This document shows positions 23,340 to 35,460 of a DNA stretch of 64,000 nt, in pieces. Under the pieces are notes generated by a model. The model was not told the origin of the DNA. It ran no database searches and was given only the letters and a program-made list of their open reading frames with translations. Every line of letters begins with the position of its first letter. Within the stretch, counting starts at the first letter, position 1. The position numbers and the translations under genes are program-made. The stretch is from positions 720,704,367 through 720,768,366 of the forward strand of contig NC_081413.1 in the NCBI RefSeq assembly GCF_030272615.1, written 5' to 3'. The stretch is from Cryptomeria japonica (lineage: Eukaryota; Streptophyta; Pinopsida; Cupressales; Cupressaceae).

Positions 23340-24260
23340 TCAACATTAGAAGAGTAATCAAAATTAGAAGCATCAATAGCAAATGAATTTCATTTGCATC
23401 TTTCCACCATGTCACATAACCTTTACGGAGCAAGAGAGAACAATTAGTGGCTAAGTGACTAGTTGAGAAGCATCTACAACAACAAAATAGGAGGCCCTCA
23501 TAATCCAATGATTGAGTCCATGGCCTATCTCGAACCATAAGAACCACATCCCCGAGGAGTGGCATAGAGATGTCAATGTCAATAAGGGTTTGAGAAATAG
23601 TAGAATGACCCATAAAGGATGTGGGATCATCCACCTTCAAAAAGCATCCGATAGAGTTGCCAATGGCCTCATAACAAGATTTCTCCCAAAAATGAAGATG
23701 AAGATTGGGAAGATGAACCCACATTGGAAACACATTGAGTGGTTCGGTAAGAGGGTTAAAAGAAGTTGTCCAAGGTTTGACTGAGAGAGAGTTAACTCCC
23801 CAAGCCTACAATTTTATCAACACCAAGTAACGATCATCAGAAGAAGCTAAATATGCAATAAAAAAATCCTTATCACAAGGGTAAAGCTCAATGGGACTAA
23901 CCACGAGCTTCCAAGAGACACTCACCCAACAGTATGGATCTAAGAGGGAAGACTAAAACCTAGCAAATTTGCACACCAACCCACAATGTTCAGAGAAACC
24001 AACATTCTCAACCACATCTTGGCCACAAACCACAATAGGGGAGGTCTTGGCACAAGGAAGAGGACGAGACCTCCCCTTGGGAGGATGAACCACAATAGAT
24101 CTAGCAACATGAGCAAAACTCCGCCCATCTGTAGAAAAAGGCCCATGAGGGTAGACCCCTTCCTTGGACAAACCAACATCTTGAGCAAGAGACCCACCCA
24201 CAACCAGGGGGTCGAGAGAACCCACAACCTAAGGAAGAGTCCCCAAAGGTGTAGGCGCAA
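23340..24260 (-). pseudogene. LINE ORF1 remnant (DUF4283 plus zinc knuckle)
   Basis: Read on the minus strand in pieces. GRSFAHVARS (near 24130) and CGLVCKFARF (23960-23990) are the start of the DUF4283-type domain of plant L1 ORF1. FIAYLASSDDRYLVLIKL (about 23830) and WTTSFNPLTEPLNVFPMWVH with LPNLHLHFWEKSCYEAIGNS (23610-23790) are its core. CCRCFSTSHLATNC (about 23440-23490) is a CX2CX4HX4C zinc knuckle. Stops and a frameshift break it. ORF1 proteins bind LINE RNA. The copia LTR at 22622-23332 removed everything 3' of the knuckle, so no endonuclease or RT is present. Confidence 0.75.
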
Positions 24261-24309
24261 CGGATAGAGAGTTGTCAACACCACATAGGCTAAATGAGTA
24301 GGTTGCAAG

Positions 24310-25378
24310 CGAAGGTTGGAGGGTCATTGGGGTAGTAGAAACAATAGTTTTGAACAAAGGGAGATTTGTTGGAGCAGCACCAAAAGCGGTTTTGAATGAC
24401 ATAATTGTTGGAGAAGCACCAAAAACAAGAAAAACGTGAATGTGTTATTCTTGGATTGTGGCAATATGGGATTCTCAATGAAAGAGTAGTTTGTATGTGT
24501 AGAAGGAGCTTCATTTCAATATATATTTCTACTCTTTTGTGGTGCATTTGGTGGAAGTTAAGGGTTTCATCTTCCACTTCTTGTGTTTAATTTTGTTTGA
24601 TTTAGTGCCATGCCCAATCGAAGCGGATGCATTGAAATTTCCTTTTCTAAGAAAGATTGCTTGAGTGAAGTGTTAAATTGATGTAAAATCAATTCAACAA
24701 TCCTTGTTGCATATATTTCAAAATTTTACATGTTATGCTAAAACTATGGAAAATTTGCTTCAAAATATGTGTGCTTGGAAAGCAGTGTTTCTCACCCCCT
24801 TAACTCTAAAAGGGAATGCTTTAATTCTTAAAAAATAATGTTTGAAAATTTAGTAAAATTGACATTGGAATTTGAAAAAGCTTGTATGCTTGATTTTAGA
24901 GGTGATAGATATGATCTTGTCTTGCTTTTAATGGAGATGATATATTGACATTGCATAGTAGATTTGTCATTGATAATACATTATGTGGTTTTTTAGGTAG
25001 CTTTTTTTTTTCTTGAAATGGTTTTTGTATTCTATATCTTGTGTAATGTGTTTATTTCTCTATTGGAATTCTTTGATTTTGTTTTATCTTTGATTAATTT
25101 TTTTGAATTGTTTGAATTGATTTCCATTTAATTAGTTGTAATATTAACCTACCAAGTATTGATACATTTTGGATTTCTTAAATTTGATATTAAAGCTCGT
25201 TTGGATGTGGGTTACAAATTTGTGATATTTTTTTCATTAAAATAGTAAATTTTGTCTTAGGATTTATAGGTCTTTTGGATGTGTTAATAATTTAGATTTG
25301 TAAAGATAATTTTAGTATATGCAATTATAGGCTTTATGGCTGATAAAAATGTAAATTGTAGATTTGTAGAATAACATT
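24310..25378. other. no gene recognised
   Basis: AT-rich. Two overlapping frames at 24290-24590 are short and without family resemblance. They may include the far N-terminus or 5' leader of the LINE remnant, but I see no supporting motif. Confidence 0.4.
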
Positions 25379-26099
25379 TTGTAGCATCCTAAAATTGCAC
25401 CCTTGTACAATTTTGACCGCAATGGGTCCCTACCTCAACATTTGCACCCCTTGTCTTGATTGGGACCTGATTATGCTCTATGTCCCCAATGAATTGCATC
25501 ATTTTTTAATTTTTCCAAGCATTTATCACCTTATCCTAGCCCTAAATAGGGGTAGGACCAGGGTGCCATGCTCTAATCCCCCCTAATTTGGGCCCCCTTC
25601 AAACCCTTTGCCCTATTTCAAATTTGAGCGAGATTCCCCTCTTTGTGTCGGCTCACATCAAGAAATTAGCAATTTATATGATGGGTAAGTATAAGAGGAG
25701 GATTTCCTCTCTCATTTTAACATCCACAAGCATCACATCAATCCGGCAATCAGTATACACACATGAGATCAAACATTCAAGAGCAATTGAGCATTAATCA
25801 GTCTTCCTTCAAGCCTTGGATCAACAATAAAGTCAAGATTCAATAATTGAAGTAGACATCTTTCATTCTATTGAAGACTTCATCAAGCCCTAATTCCGTG
25901 TTGAGACAAAGAAAATTTCACAAAGAGGTATATCATTTGATTTTCAAACATTATTCAACATCTCCCTCAAAAGGAGAGTCTTGCATTCCAACAATTTCAA
26001 TTATATTTATCTCAATTTCATGGTTAATTCCAAAACAGGGGTTTGACCTAAGGCAAGCCCCTATTCCCAACCTATTTCCCTTTTTTTCTGTGTGCAAGA
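25379..26099 (+). repeat. left part of an old LTR, split by later insertions
   Basis: Starts TGTAGCATCCTAAAATTGCA and has a TATA-like TATAAGAGG near 25690. It ends abruptly at the target site of the element at 26100. The sequence probably continues at 32763-32867 and again after 39150, since both insertions have matching or near-matching 5-bp flanks. The family is not established. Confidence 0.5.
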
Positions 26100-26900
26100 T
26101 GTTGGCATTCTACACTCTTATGAGAATAGTTGATGTTGTCATTGATGGAAACCAACTGGCAATCACCTGGCAACCCATTGGCAGTTACCGGCACCGACAA
26201 TAGACTTCTACATCCACCGACAGGCACTTCACTGACAACGGCAACAATGCATACCAACATTCAAGCTGACATGGAATAAACTTTTGTTTATTGTTTTATA
26301 ATATAATTATCTCTTGTATAAGCCGACATGGCATATTGTAAAAGACTCATATATGTATGAGATCTTATAGGTCATTTTAAAAATGATGTATGAGTGAGAG
26401 AAAGGATAGATAATATTTTTGTATAAGGTGATATAATTGACAATGAAGGTTTTGGTTATAGACGGAGCTTAAACTAGTACTCAACCTGGCATAGCTAATG
26501 CTGATCTGAAGCAATACATTGTATTCGATTATGATAATCCACTTTGTAAGTCAGTGAGACTTCTATTTTGTAGTTGACCAGTGAGCTCTAGGTTACTAGC
26601 CTTCCTGCATTTGCAGCCCCCTCATTGTAAGCAATATTTATTCATTGGCCAGTGAGTGAATATTGTGGGTCACAAATCCCACCGAGGTTTTTCCCACACC
26701 AGTTTTCCTCATTAAACATCTTATGTTATGGTGTGTTATCTATGTTGTCTCTATTATTCTTATTTGATGCAATAATTCTCATCTATTGATACACTTTTTT
26801 GGGATACAAAATTCTTAATAAGTTTAAATATTCTCTTAACCGGTTAGACACTAATTCACCCCCCCTCTCAGTGTCTTTGGGACTGTCATTGATTCTAACA
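26100..26900 (+). repeat. 5' LTR of the non-autonomous element
   Basis: 801 bp, TGTTGGCATTC...GATTCTAACA. Differs from the 3' LTR by numerous substitutions and small indels, including a poly-C expansion in the other copy. Confidence 0.92.
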
Positions 26901-26902
26901 AT

Positions 26903-26914
26903 TGGTATCAGAGC
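26903..26914 (+). other. initiator-Met tRNA primer-binding site
   Basis: TGGTATCAGAGC, 2 bp after the LTR end. Confidence 0.92.
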
Positions 26915-26971
26915 GTGATCCTCTATTTTCAAAAGCCTAACAACTTGAGGAAGATTCTGACACCAGTACAG

Positions 26972-27992
26972 ATGGAGAACTTAAGAAAACAATTGGAAGG
27001 AGCTCTTGTAGATTATGATGCAGAGAAATTGAAGAATATCAAACTTGAAGATGATCTAAGGACTGCATAGGAATTCATTAAAGGACTTCAGGAGAACTTT
27101 GCTATAGCACAAAATAAAAGGAAAGAACTTCATGAGAAGATGCAGAAAGATGATGATGAAAATGAAACTCTTAGAGAACTTGCAAACAAGTTGAGACAAG
27201 AAAACGGTAATATGAAGAATGAAATGCAAGATATGACTATGAGGTTATGTAAAGATATTGAAGACAGGAAGAAGAATGAAGAAGACTTGACTAGGAGACT
27301 CAATGATGTTGGAAATGAAAATCTAAGACTTAGTCATGAAAATGATATGCTGAAGACAGATCTGATTCACATGCAACATGATAAAACTAAGCTTATGAGA
27401 CAAAAGGGAAATCTGGAAAATGAGTTGGCTACTGCAAATAAACACAAAGACAAATTCAAGAAAAGTTCAGAGGAGCTTGATGACATGCTGAAAAAATCAG
27501 AAACCTAATGGAGATACTAATGGACTTGGATTTGAAGTTGGAGAAATTTTTGGTACTGCAAACAATCTAGATCAGAACAAACCTGTAAGACAACCTAATG
27601 CTTATAATTTTAATGGCAAATGTTTCAATTGCATCAAATATGGTCATAGAGAAAACCAGTGTAGATTAAGAAATAATCAGAATATTAATGCACCTACCGG
27701 TCAATGTTCTAAATGCAACAAAGTTGGTCATAATTCAGAAAATTGCATAATGAATGTGAAATGCTATGTTTGTGGAAGATATGGAGATTTATCTAATCAA
27801 TGCAGAACACAAACCGGCATAGGATATGGAAAGGCTATTCAAAGGAATAATGTGACTTGTTATGCTTGTAACAAAATTGGACATATTGCTAAATTTTGTA
27901 GAAGCAAGACTTCACCAACAAACAATAAAGGATCCAGTTTGAAAGGCAAAGAAAAGGTAGATGAGGTAAAGCAAGAATTTTCAAAACAATAG
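26972..27992 (+). pseudogene. gag: Gag-like protein: coiled coil plus four zinc knuckles
   Basis: Starts MENLRKQLEGALVDYDAEKL and continues as an almost unbroken heptad-rich helix (to about 27508), with one early stop (TAG at 27068). After a frame change near 27508 the second half has four CX2CX4HX4C knuckles: CFNCIKYGHRENQC, CSKCNKVGHNSENC, a decayed third (CYVCGRYGDLSNQC, His to Asp) and CYACNKIGHIAKFC. It then ends in a Lys-rich tail at 27992. The typical copia capsid fold is not evident; the long coil takes its place. Knuckles bind the genomic RNA for packaging. Confidence 0.75.
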
Positions 27993-28388
27993 ATCAAAAA
28001 GAGAGATCAGATAGTTGATGAAACTGTCTCTATACTGGTAGAACAGAGTAATCCTCCACCGACAGGAGATTCTTCATCGAACTAAAAAGTAACCCTTTGG
28101 GGGTATTGCAACAAGTTGAAAATCATGCAGATTACCCTCGGTTGATGGTGAGAAGATAGATTTCTTCCTTATCGACAGATGTGTTAAGTTTTCACTTAAC
28201 CAATGAGCATTTAATGCGGTTGGTGGAAGAAATATCATTATAAATCAACTAATTTCCCTCATTTTCAACTCACCGAACATTCAAATTAGTAGAGAGCGCG
28301 AAAACTGAGCTAAGGCATTCAAGGCGAAGGTGCGGAGTGATTTCTTGAGGCATTCATAATATTTTCAAGCAGTAAAAGGTATTTTTCA

Positions 28389-31300
28389 ATGGCCTCTTCT
28401 TCTGCTCCTGAGTTTATTCTGAACCCTACCATTGTGGAAAATGTGAAACACCCTAGACCCATGTTTAAGATAATTCTCAAAATTGCCAAGCAAGATGACT
28501 TTGTAGGGGCATTTTCAAAAATTGCTAAAGGTGTAGCATTTGCAGAAGACCCTAGGATTTATATACATTGCAATATAGAAGAACCAGGTTCTGAGGAACT
28601 AATGAAAATGTTTACAAAAGTAATTTGTGATGAACATGGTGCTGTTAAACCCGAACATAAAATTGTGGAAACTCTAGGTTTTGTGGAAATTCTGAATATC
28701 CCTCAATTTCCAGAGGAAGTAGTGAGGATTGTATTGAGTAGAGCACATGGAGAATTCTTATGGTTGGATTCTGTCTGCAAAATAACCTAGCAGGCAATTA
28801 GGGCAGTGACTGGTTTACCCTCAACCGATAGCAGACTTGATAAAACAAAGAATATTACCAACAACAAAGTGATAAGCCTAACTGGAGCAACATCTAACAA
28901 TAGATCACTGAGAGTGAATGATATTAAGAACATCAATGTGATATTTGTAGGTATGGTGCTAGGTTACAAGGCCACACATACCAACAAAATCAACTTTGTT
29001 TCTAGTCTTTGTATACACAGTGCTTATGAGATGATAAATAACAATGCAGTGATAGATGTGTGTGAATGGCTAAAAGATGAGCTTATTGACAATTTGAAAA
29101 AGATCAAAGGAGATAAGAAAGGCACATTCCGTTTTGGAAATCTTTTGGTATGTTTAATGTTGTATTTCACTAAAGAGATCCCCAGTATAGGACCTAAAGA
29201 CTTTGGATATGATATACCGATAGGAAAGCAACTACAGGAAGCTTTTACCGGCATGGGAATTGCTAGAGACAAAAACATAACATACTACTTCAAAACCTTC
29301 CAAGCTAAAATGAGAACTAGAGAAAGGCTACTACAGAGTGCAGTAGACAAATATAACAAAGAGATCTGTTTTGTTATCAAAAGAGATGAGACATAGATGG
29401 AGGTAGTACTCCCTAGGACTATCTGGTCACCGAAATGGGATATGAAGTAGATCTTACCATTTTGGAGACATATGCTAAAGCTTTACTGGAAGCACCAAGA
29501 GAACCATCAAAAAAAGTCTTCGGTAGTGCTGAGACTATTAAAGGAGATGTAAATTTGTTGAAGAAAAGAAAGAAAAGAGAAAAATTCATTAGAGATGCTT
29601 CTAAGAAAGTGAAGGAAATCAAAGAAAATGTCATGAAAATTAGTGGCATGTCGGCTAGTGAGCTTGAAGGACTTCAACCGGAGGCACATATTTCACCGAT
29701 TGACACATCTTCTAGAACTGATAGTGAGAAACCAGAAGAGTTTAAAAGAGTTGAAAGGAGGAAGAGAAAAATTTCATTGGTACCCTCTCCTTCACCTAAG
29801 AGAGCAAGGACTCCAAGAAAGAAACAATAGGCAGTAAGGGGACTACCCAAGAAACTCACACCAAAGAAGAAACAACAACCGGTTACCCCTTCTTTGAATG
29901 ATTTATTGAATGAGATAACTGATGATGGAAATTTGGCTAATGTACACAAACTGTATAACACATTTAATGATTCTGACAGGGAAAGCATTGAGAACAATAT
30001 TATCTTACACTTGGACATATATAAAAAGGTTTTAATTGAAGTTGTGGATGACTTACCAAATGAATTATATAGAAGATTGGAAGCAAAAAGGATAGCAGTG
30101 ATGGAATTAGACAAGAAACTGAAAGTTGAAAAACTTCTAGCTGTACATCCTGTTAATTCAAAAGAAGTTGATGAACTAATTTCTAAGGCTAACCGATCTG
30201 TTTTTGCCAGTGGGCACCGACAAGTAAGCTTAATGGCAGGAAGAGTAAAAGAGATTGCAAATGAGACTACAGATAATTGGGATATATTTTTTGTGGAGAA
30301 GGAAAAACAAGAGGAAATGAACCGACCAAAAAAGACATTTAAAGTGTATCAGAAGGACAAGGACAAGGGCAAAGGAAAGACTGGTGGAATTCCAAACATC
30401 AAGATTACTGACAATCTACTGCCACCACCTTTGGATATTGCACCGATACACACAGATAATCCACCGATTATTGACACTGAAGGTGTTACACATGATGACA
30501 CCAATCTCGAATCTAAGATACTCTTTAACATGAATGTGGATACTCAGGAAGTAAATATTGTTGTGGACAAGGATAATTCAGAGGTTAAGGAAGACAATGT
30601 TGATAGTGGCAACATGGCAAAAAAACTGGTAGAAACTGTTGAAGTTGAGATCCCAACCCAAATAGAGCAACCGTCTTAAATTGGAAAACCTACTGAAGGT
30701 AAAGATGCTGGTACAAGGCCACCAGAGACAGAGATACTGACAGTTGAACTTTCAGGAAAACAATCTGAGGCTGAGGTACACACTGAAATAGAGAAATCGA
30801 CAATCACAGAGACATCAAAATAGTCTAAGAAACCTTTGCAGGTTGAGATGCAAACCCAGACTTATCCACCAGAGGAAAATGCAAGTAAAATGGTTACAAC
30901 TGGTGGAAATACAGAGGTAATAAAGGTAATTGGTCAGGCATATAGCACATCAACAAGTGAATTCAGACCTACCAATGTTACAGAGGTACTTTTGGATTCA
31001 ATCAAAAAGATAACGGATTGCAATGCATTGGCCTATAAGGCAATTGATAACACTGATCCTATTCTTAAATTGATTGCACCAAATTGTAACATAGATCATA
31101 TTAAGGATTCTTTGGGTAAATTGGACACATTGTCCAAATTTTTTGCTGACAATGTAATAACCATTAACAAAGTGAACGAGGACACAATAAAGGAGAGAGT
31201 TGAAAAAGAGAAGGACAAATTCTTTGATGACACCATAAAGAAGTGTACAGAACACCTGCATACATTATTACCAACACTGAACTCTACAATTTTGGAGTAC

Positions 31301-31645
31301 AAAGAGCTATATAGGGAAACATGCAAATCTCACCTTCTGACAGAGGACGTAGATAAGGAGATCAGTAAAACACAAAAACAAATCGATGACATAGTTGATA
31401 ACATAATTGGCTCATCCGGACACATAACAGTTTTTGAGCAGGAAATGGTAGGTTTTGAGGAAAAATTAGAGAAACTTGAGAAAGAAAAGGCAAGGATAAG
31501 GTCTAATGCCCAAGAACTTAAAAATAAACTTGGTCCCAAGTTGGACAATCTTATTTCTCAGAGAATAGAAATATCTAAGGCATTACTTCAAGGAGAGCGA
31601 TCACCGGAAGATCACATGCATTATCTCACTGACATGATCCAATAG
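28389..31645 (+). pseudogene. accessory protein of the non-autonomous element
   Basis: Starts MASSSAPEFILNPTIVENVK. Frame 28389-29396 has one in-frame TAG (28788). A frameshift between 29396 and 29435 moves it to a second frame that runs to 31645 with stops at 29828, 30677 and about 30823. About 1085 codons in all. The N-terminal part (GEFLWLDSVCKIT, VTGLPSTDSR, VCEWLKDELIDNLKKIK, FGNLLVCLMLYFTKEIP) weakly aligns with the LTR-borne proteins at 13743 and 62927. Then come a basic tract (KRKKREKFIRDASKKVKE; KDKGKGKTGG near 30360), an acidic/Pro stretch, and a C-terminal coiled coil (about 30990-31645). It sits between gag and the purine tract where pol would be. No enzyme motif seen. Confidence 0.75.
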
Positions 31646-31951
31646 ACCGAGGCAACCTTGAATGACAACAAAAGGTTTATGTAGAGTCTAAATCTAGTTT
31701 TGGCAGATATCTTTCAGATTGTAACCAACCGGTTATAGACTTTGAGGTGAAATTTTTGCACTCGTTTGATTATTTTTGACAACCTTTGTCATTGATGTCA
31801 AAGGGGGAGTAGTGGAGAGAAAAATGCTTATTCAGAGGAGATCATTTGCTCAAGGGGAGCACATCTTTTTGGAAACATTTTGGACTTCAATTTTTGGAAC
31901 AGTTTTTGGATTTTTCTCATGAGTGTTGCCATCAATGCCAAAGGGGGAGAT
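31646..31951 (+). other. 3' untranslated part with polypurine tract
   Basis: A polypurine tract AAAGGGGGAGA (31940-31950) directly abuts the 3' LTR and would prime plus-strand synthesis. A second copy of the phrase, 'gtcaaagggggag' at 31798-31810, lies 140 bp upstream and may be a relic of a duplicated tract. Confidence 0.8.
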
Positions 31952-32757
31952 TGTTGGAATTCTACACTCTATGAGAATAGTTGATGTTGTCATTGATGGC
32001 AACCAAATGGCAATCACCTGGCAACCCACTGGTAGTTACCGACACTGAAGATAGACTTCTACATCCACTGGCAGGCACTTCACCGACAACGGCAACAATG
32101 CATACCGACACTCAAGCCGACATGGAATAAACTTTTGTTTATTGTTTTATAATGTAATTATCTCTTGTATAAGCCGACATGGCATATTGTAAAAGACTCA
32201 TATATGTATGAGATCTTATAAGTCATTTTAAAAATGATGTATGAGTGAGAGAAATGATAGATGATATTTTTGTATAAGGTGATATAATTGACAGTGAAGG
32301 TTTTGGTTATAGATTGAGCTTAAACTGGTACTGAACCTGGCATAGTTGATGTTGATCTAAAGTAGTGCACTGTATTGGATTCTGATAATCCACTTTGTAA
32401 GTCAGTGAGACTTTTGTTTTATAGTTGAGCAGTGAGCTCTAGGTTGCTAGCCTTCCTACATGTGCAGGCCCCTCATTGTAAGTAATATTTATTCATTGGC
32501 CAGAGAGTGAATATTGTGGGTCACAAATCCCACCGAGGTTTTTCCCACACTGGGTTTCCTCGTTAAACATCTTGTGTTATGGCGTGTTCTCTATGCTCTC
32601 TTTGTTATTCTTATTTGCTGCATTAATTCTCATTTACCGGTACACTGTTTGGGATACAAAATTCTTAATAAGTTTAAATATTCTCTTAACCGGTTAGACA
32701 CTAATTCACCCCCCCCCCCCCCTCTTAGTGTCTTTGGGACTGTCATTGATTCTAACA
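31952..32757 (+). repeat. 3' LTR of the non-autonomous element
   Basis: 806 bp, TGTTGGAATTC...GATTCTAACA, with a run of about 14 C near 32710 where the 5' LTR has a shorter one. Followed by the target duplication CAAGA. Confidence 0.92.
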
Positions 32758-32762
32758 CAAGA

Positions 32763-32867
32763 AATGGGCACAGAGCTACGATCTTCAAAATATGCATTAT
32801 TTGTAGAAACAAATCAACTGTATTTGGCGTGCGAAAAGTTAGAAGTACCAGAGTGACGGGCACTTTG
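32763..32867 (+). other. slice of the old split LTR between two insertions
   Basis: About 105 bp, the only host sequence separating two LTR elements. It ends CTTTG, which nearly matches the CTCTG that follows the next element at 39150. Confidence 0.5.
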
Positions 32868-33223
32868 TGTTAGAGTAATTGGGTCTTTACTTGATTAATT
32901 AAACAATATTTGTTTAATTCTTTAAGTTCCCAATTATCTTTTTACACTTAAGCTAACATTAGGTGCATATCAATTAATTATTTTATTAATTATTATGTGC
33001 AAGTCTAGGGTTTATTGACCTATTAGAGGTTAATTTTTATTTTGATTGTATTATCTTTTCACAATACTTTTTTGGTGAATTGGAGCTCTCATCTTTTGAG
33101 AATATTTTTCCTATGTTTTGTGTGTTCTTCAAATTATTGCTTCCTTGCTTCTCCTTATAACAGGTTATTCGGCTTGTAGAAGATCTTCAAGCTACTGTGG
33201 GGTTGTATTTCTCAACTCCAATA
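32868..33223 (+). repeat. 5' LTR of the copia element
   Basis: 356 bp, followed immediately by the initiator-Met primer site at 33224. Confidence 0.9.
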
Positions 33224-33235
33224 TGGTATCAGAGC
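33224..33235 (+). other. initiator-Met tRNA primer-binding site
   Basis: TGGTATCAGAGC next to the LTR end. Confidence 0.92.
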
Positions 33236-33460
33236 TCAGATCTGCAGCTACCTGTTCCTATTTTTGAGAATTTTGCATTTGAAGCAGATCTGAGGTTTTA
33301 GGCATTTTTTGTGTGCTTAGGGATAAGGTTTTTTTCTGAGAACTTTGGGCCTAAACGGACTTCACCGTCGTGCTTAGAAGGCCCAAAAACCCCTACAGTC
33401 ATATAAAATTGTCCATTTTTGCCTCTTGAGCATCTGGGTGATTTTTTTTCTCCCAACTAG

Positions 33461-33642
33461 GTCGTATGACTTTGGCACGCAAATCGAGAATATTTTTTTT
33501 TTGCCTTTTTATGGCATGCAAGCTAGATCTTATCATCAAAATCTTTCAAAAGTCGTACGACTTTGGCACGCAAATCGAGAATATATTTTTTTTGCCTTTT
33601 TACGGCATGCAAGCCGGATCTTATCATCAAAATCTTTCAAAA
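33461..33642 (+). repeat. 91-bp tandem duplication in the leader
   Basis: Two near-identical units (33461-33551 and 33552-33642), each starting GTCGTA(T/C)GACTTTGGCA and ending ATCTTTCAAAA. They lie in the untranslated leader of the copia element. A strongly GC-rich, Pro-codon-rich stretch follows (about 33715-34010). It is open in two frames, but no Gag motif is seen there. Confidence 0.85.
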
Positions 33643-34649
33643 AAATTTCAACAAAATCAAAAGGGGGCATTAAAAAATTTTTACAAAAAAAAAGGGGTTT
33701 TTTAGGAGGTTGCAGTTGTCAGAAGGTATCGCAGGCCGTCGTACGACGCCTGTGGCCCTGTCTGCCAGGCCTTGCCGGCCAGCCCCCACCACCGCCATCG
33801 GCTATCGTCTCCCGCTCAGCACCGCCACCCGCTTAGTGCCGCCACTCAGAGACTTCTGCCCGAGCACCACCTCTGCCCGGCCGCTCTGCTCAGCCCCTCC
33901 TCCGCACGATTGCTCCGCCCTGTTGCTCCACTCCACCCGGTTGCTTCGCCCGACTGCACCACCAACGCACCACCGGAGTCAGGCTTCTTCACCGGAGCTC
34001 CACCCTTCAACCTTTTTGAGGAGGAGTTGGTTTTTTGGGTCTAGAGTGAGTTTCCAGAGTAAGATTTTGGTGAACGAATAGACGTCGAAAAGGTGATTCC
34101 GAGCCAGACCTTGTGGTGGTGGAATTTTTTCCTGAATCTATTGTTTGACTGTATTTTTTACCAGTCAAATTCGGGCTTCTTTTTTGCACTTCTGGGGCCG
34201 TAGAATGGGCAAATGGACTTCGTTTTTCACAAACAAATAGGCGTTGGAAAGCTCTTAGCATGCTCTATTCAGATTTTTGATATTTTTTCTCATAATTTTT
34301 CACCAGGTACATGAGATATCAGTTTGAAGTTTTTTTGCTTATGCACTACTTCCGTCTCATTACTATGTACTAGTATTTGGGTTTACCTATTGTGGGGGGT
34401 GTCTTTTTCTCGCTTTCTATCATTTATATCAGAAATCAAGAACACCAAAACTCTCAAAACAAACAAACCCTTCTGCATCTTTTGTCTATTCTGAAAGATC
34501 ACATAATAAAAACAACAACAAGCAGGTGCAGGTGCAGAGTTTTTTTTGTTTTGTTCTCATAGCAAATCCTTCAGTTGAGTTGTTGACTTCACACAACTAT
34601 CACACCTAGAAGCTCCGCATCACGAGGCTTCTCAGGGCACGAGGGTTGT

Positions 34650-35460
34650 AGGCTTCTTTGGATGAGGTTCAGCCAGTATTGCAACGTCCTTATGGGATTC
34701 TTATGCATAGGAACAAGCTGAATGAGGCCATGGGTTTGTTCTCCTTGCATGTCTCCGACAGTCTTCTATTTCACCTTGATGAGTTGCTTACTCCTTGGGA
34801 TATGTGGTTGAAGTTTGATTCTCTCTTCGAGAGGGTCAATGAGATTCGGGCATTACATATTGAGGCAGAGTTGGTGTCTTTGTCACCTGATTCCTTTCCC
34901 ACTATTAAGGATTTTTTGAACAAATTAAAGACTACTAGATCTGTTCTTTAGGGATGTGGAAAAATCAAGATAGATACAGAGTGCATTCATTTGATTCTTT
35001 CGAAGCTTCGGGGTCACTTTCAATTTTTTGCCTCTGCTTTCTACTCCACCATGGATGGCTTGGGTGCTCGTTTCAACATGCCCACCTTTGATGTCTTTTG
35101 TGAGCAATTGTCTCGTGAGCAGTCTCATCTTTCTCAGCTGAATACGCTCTCAGGCTCCAAGAACAAAGCATTGGTCGCTCAGTCCTCTAAGGAGAAGGAG
35201 AAACAGAAGCAGAAACCAAAGCCCAAGAAGAATTCTACAGGTAGTGAGTCTTCCTCTAAGCCACCTCCTAAGTCTGATTCTAAACCTCCATTTACTCCCA
35301 AGCAAGGGAAATCTTCATAGTCTGGTGAGTCTTCCTCCAAGACTAAGAAGAAATCAAGAGACACTTGTAGTTTTTGTGGCAAGGAAGGACATCTAGTTTC
35401 CAGGTGTTGGAAACGATTAGAGGCTTTAGAGGAAGCCATGTAGCAGCATCATATTTCCTC
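34650..35460 (+). pseudogene. gag: copia Gag with zinc knuckle
   Basis: Frames at 34658-34951 and 34991-35320 give the copia Gag helices (MGLFSLHVSDSLLFHLDEL, TPWDMWLKFDSLFE, FPTIKDFLNKLKTTRSVL, ILSKLRGHFQFFASAFYST). A Lys/Ser/Pro-rich linker and the knuckle CSFCGKEGHLVSRC (35370-35410) follow. Stops at 34949, 35318 and 35442 break it. The start is unclear; the first residues before 34658 carry stops in this frame. Confidence 0.85.

Larger units (their letters stand above)
26100..32757 (+). mobile_element. non-autonomous LTR retrotransposon with gag and a large accessory frame, no pol
   Basis: LTRs 26100-26900 and 31952-32757 both run TGTTGG...TCTAACA. A perfect 5-bp target duplication CAAGA flanks it (26095-26099 and 32758-32762). 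An initiator-Met primer site follows the left LTR and a purine tract precedes the right one, so the borders are certain. The 5-kb interior encodes a coiled-coil Gag with four zinc knuckles and a long accessory protein. No protease, integrase, RT or RNase H can be read. The copia-type primer site suggests it uses a copia partner for enzymes. Confidence 0.9.

Noticed and set aside
23940-24308. Leu/Trp-rich minus-strand frame over the LINE remnant
   Set aside because: It is a shadow of the correct LINE frame (23953-24225), which carries the recognisable ORF1 motifs.
33710-34081. Pro/Ala/Ser-rich frames in the copia leader
   Set aside because: Explained by GC-rich low-complexity sequence open in two frames at once. 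No Gag motif and no start context.
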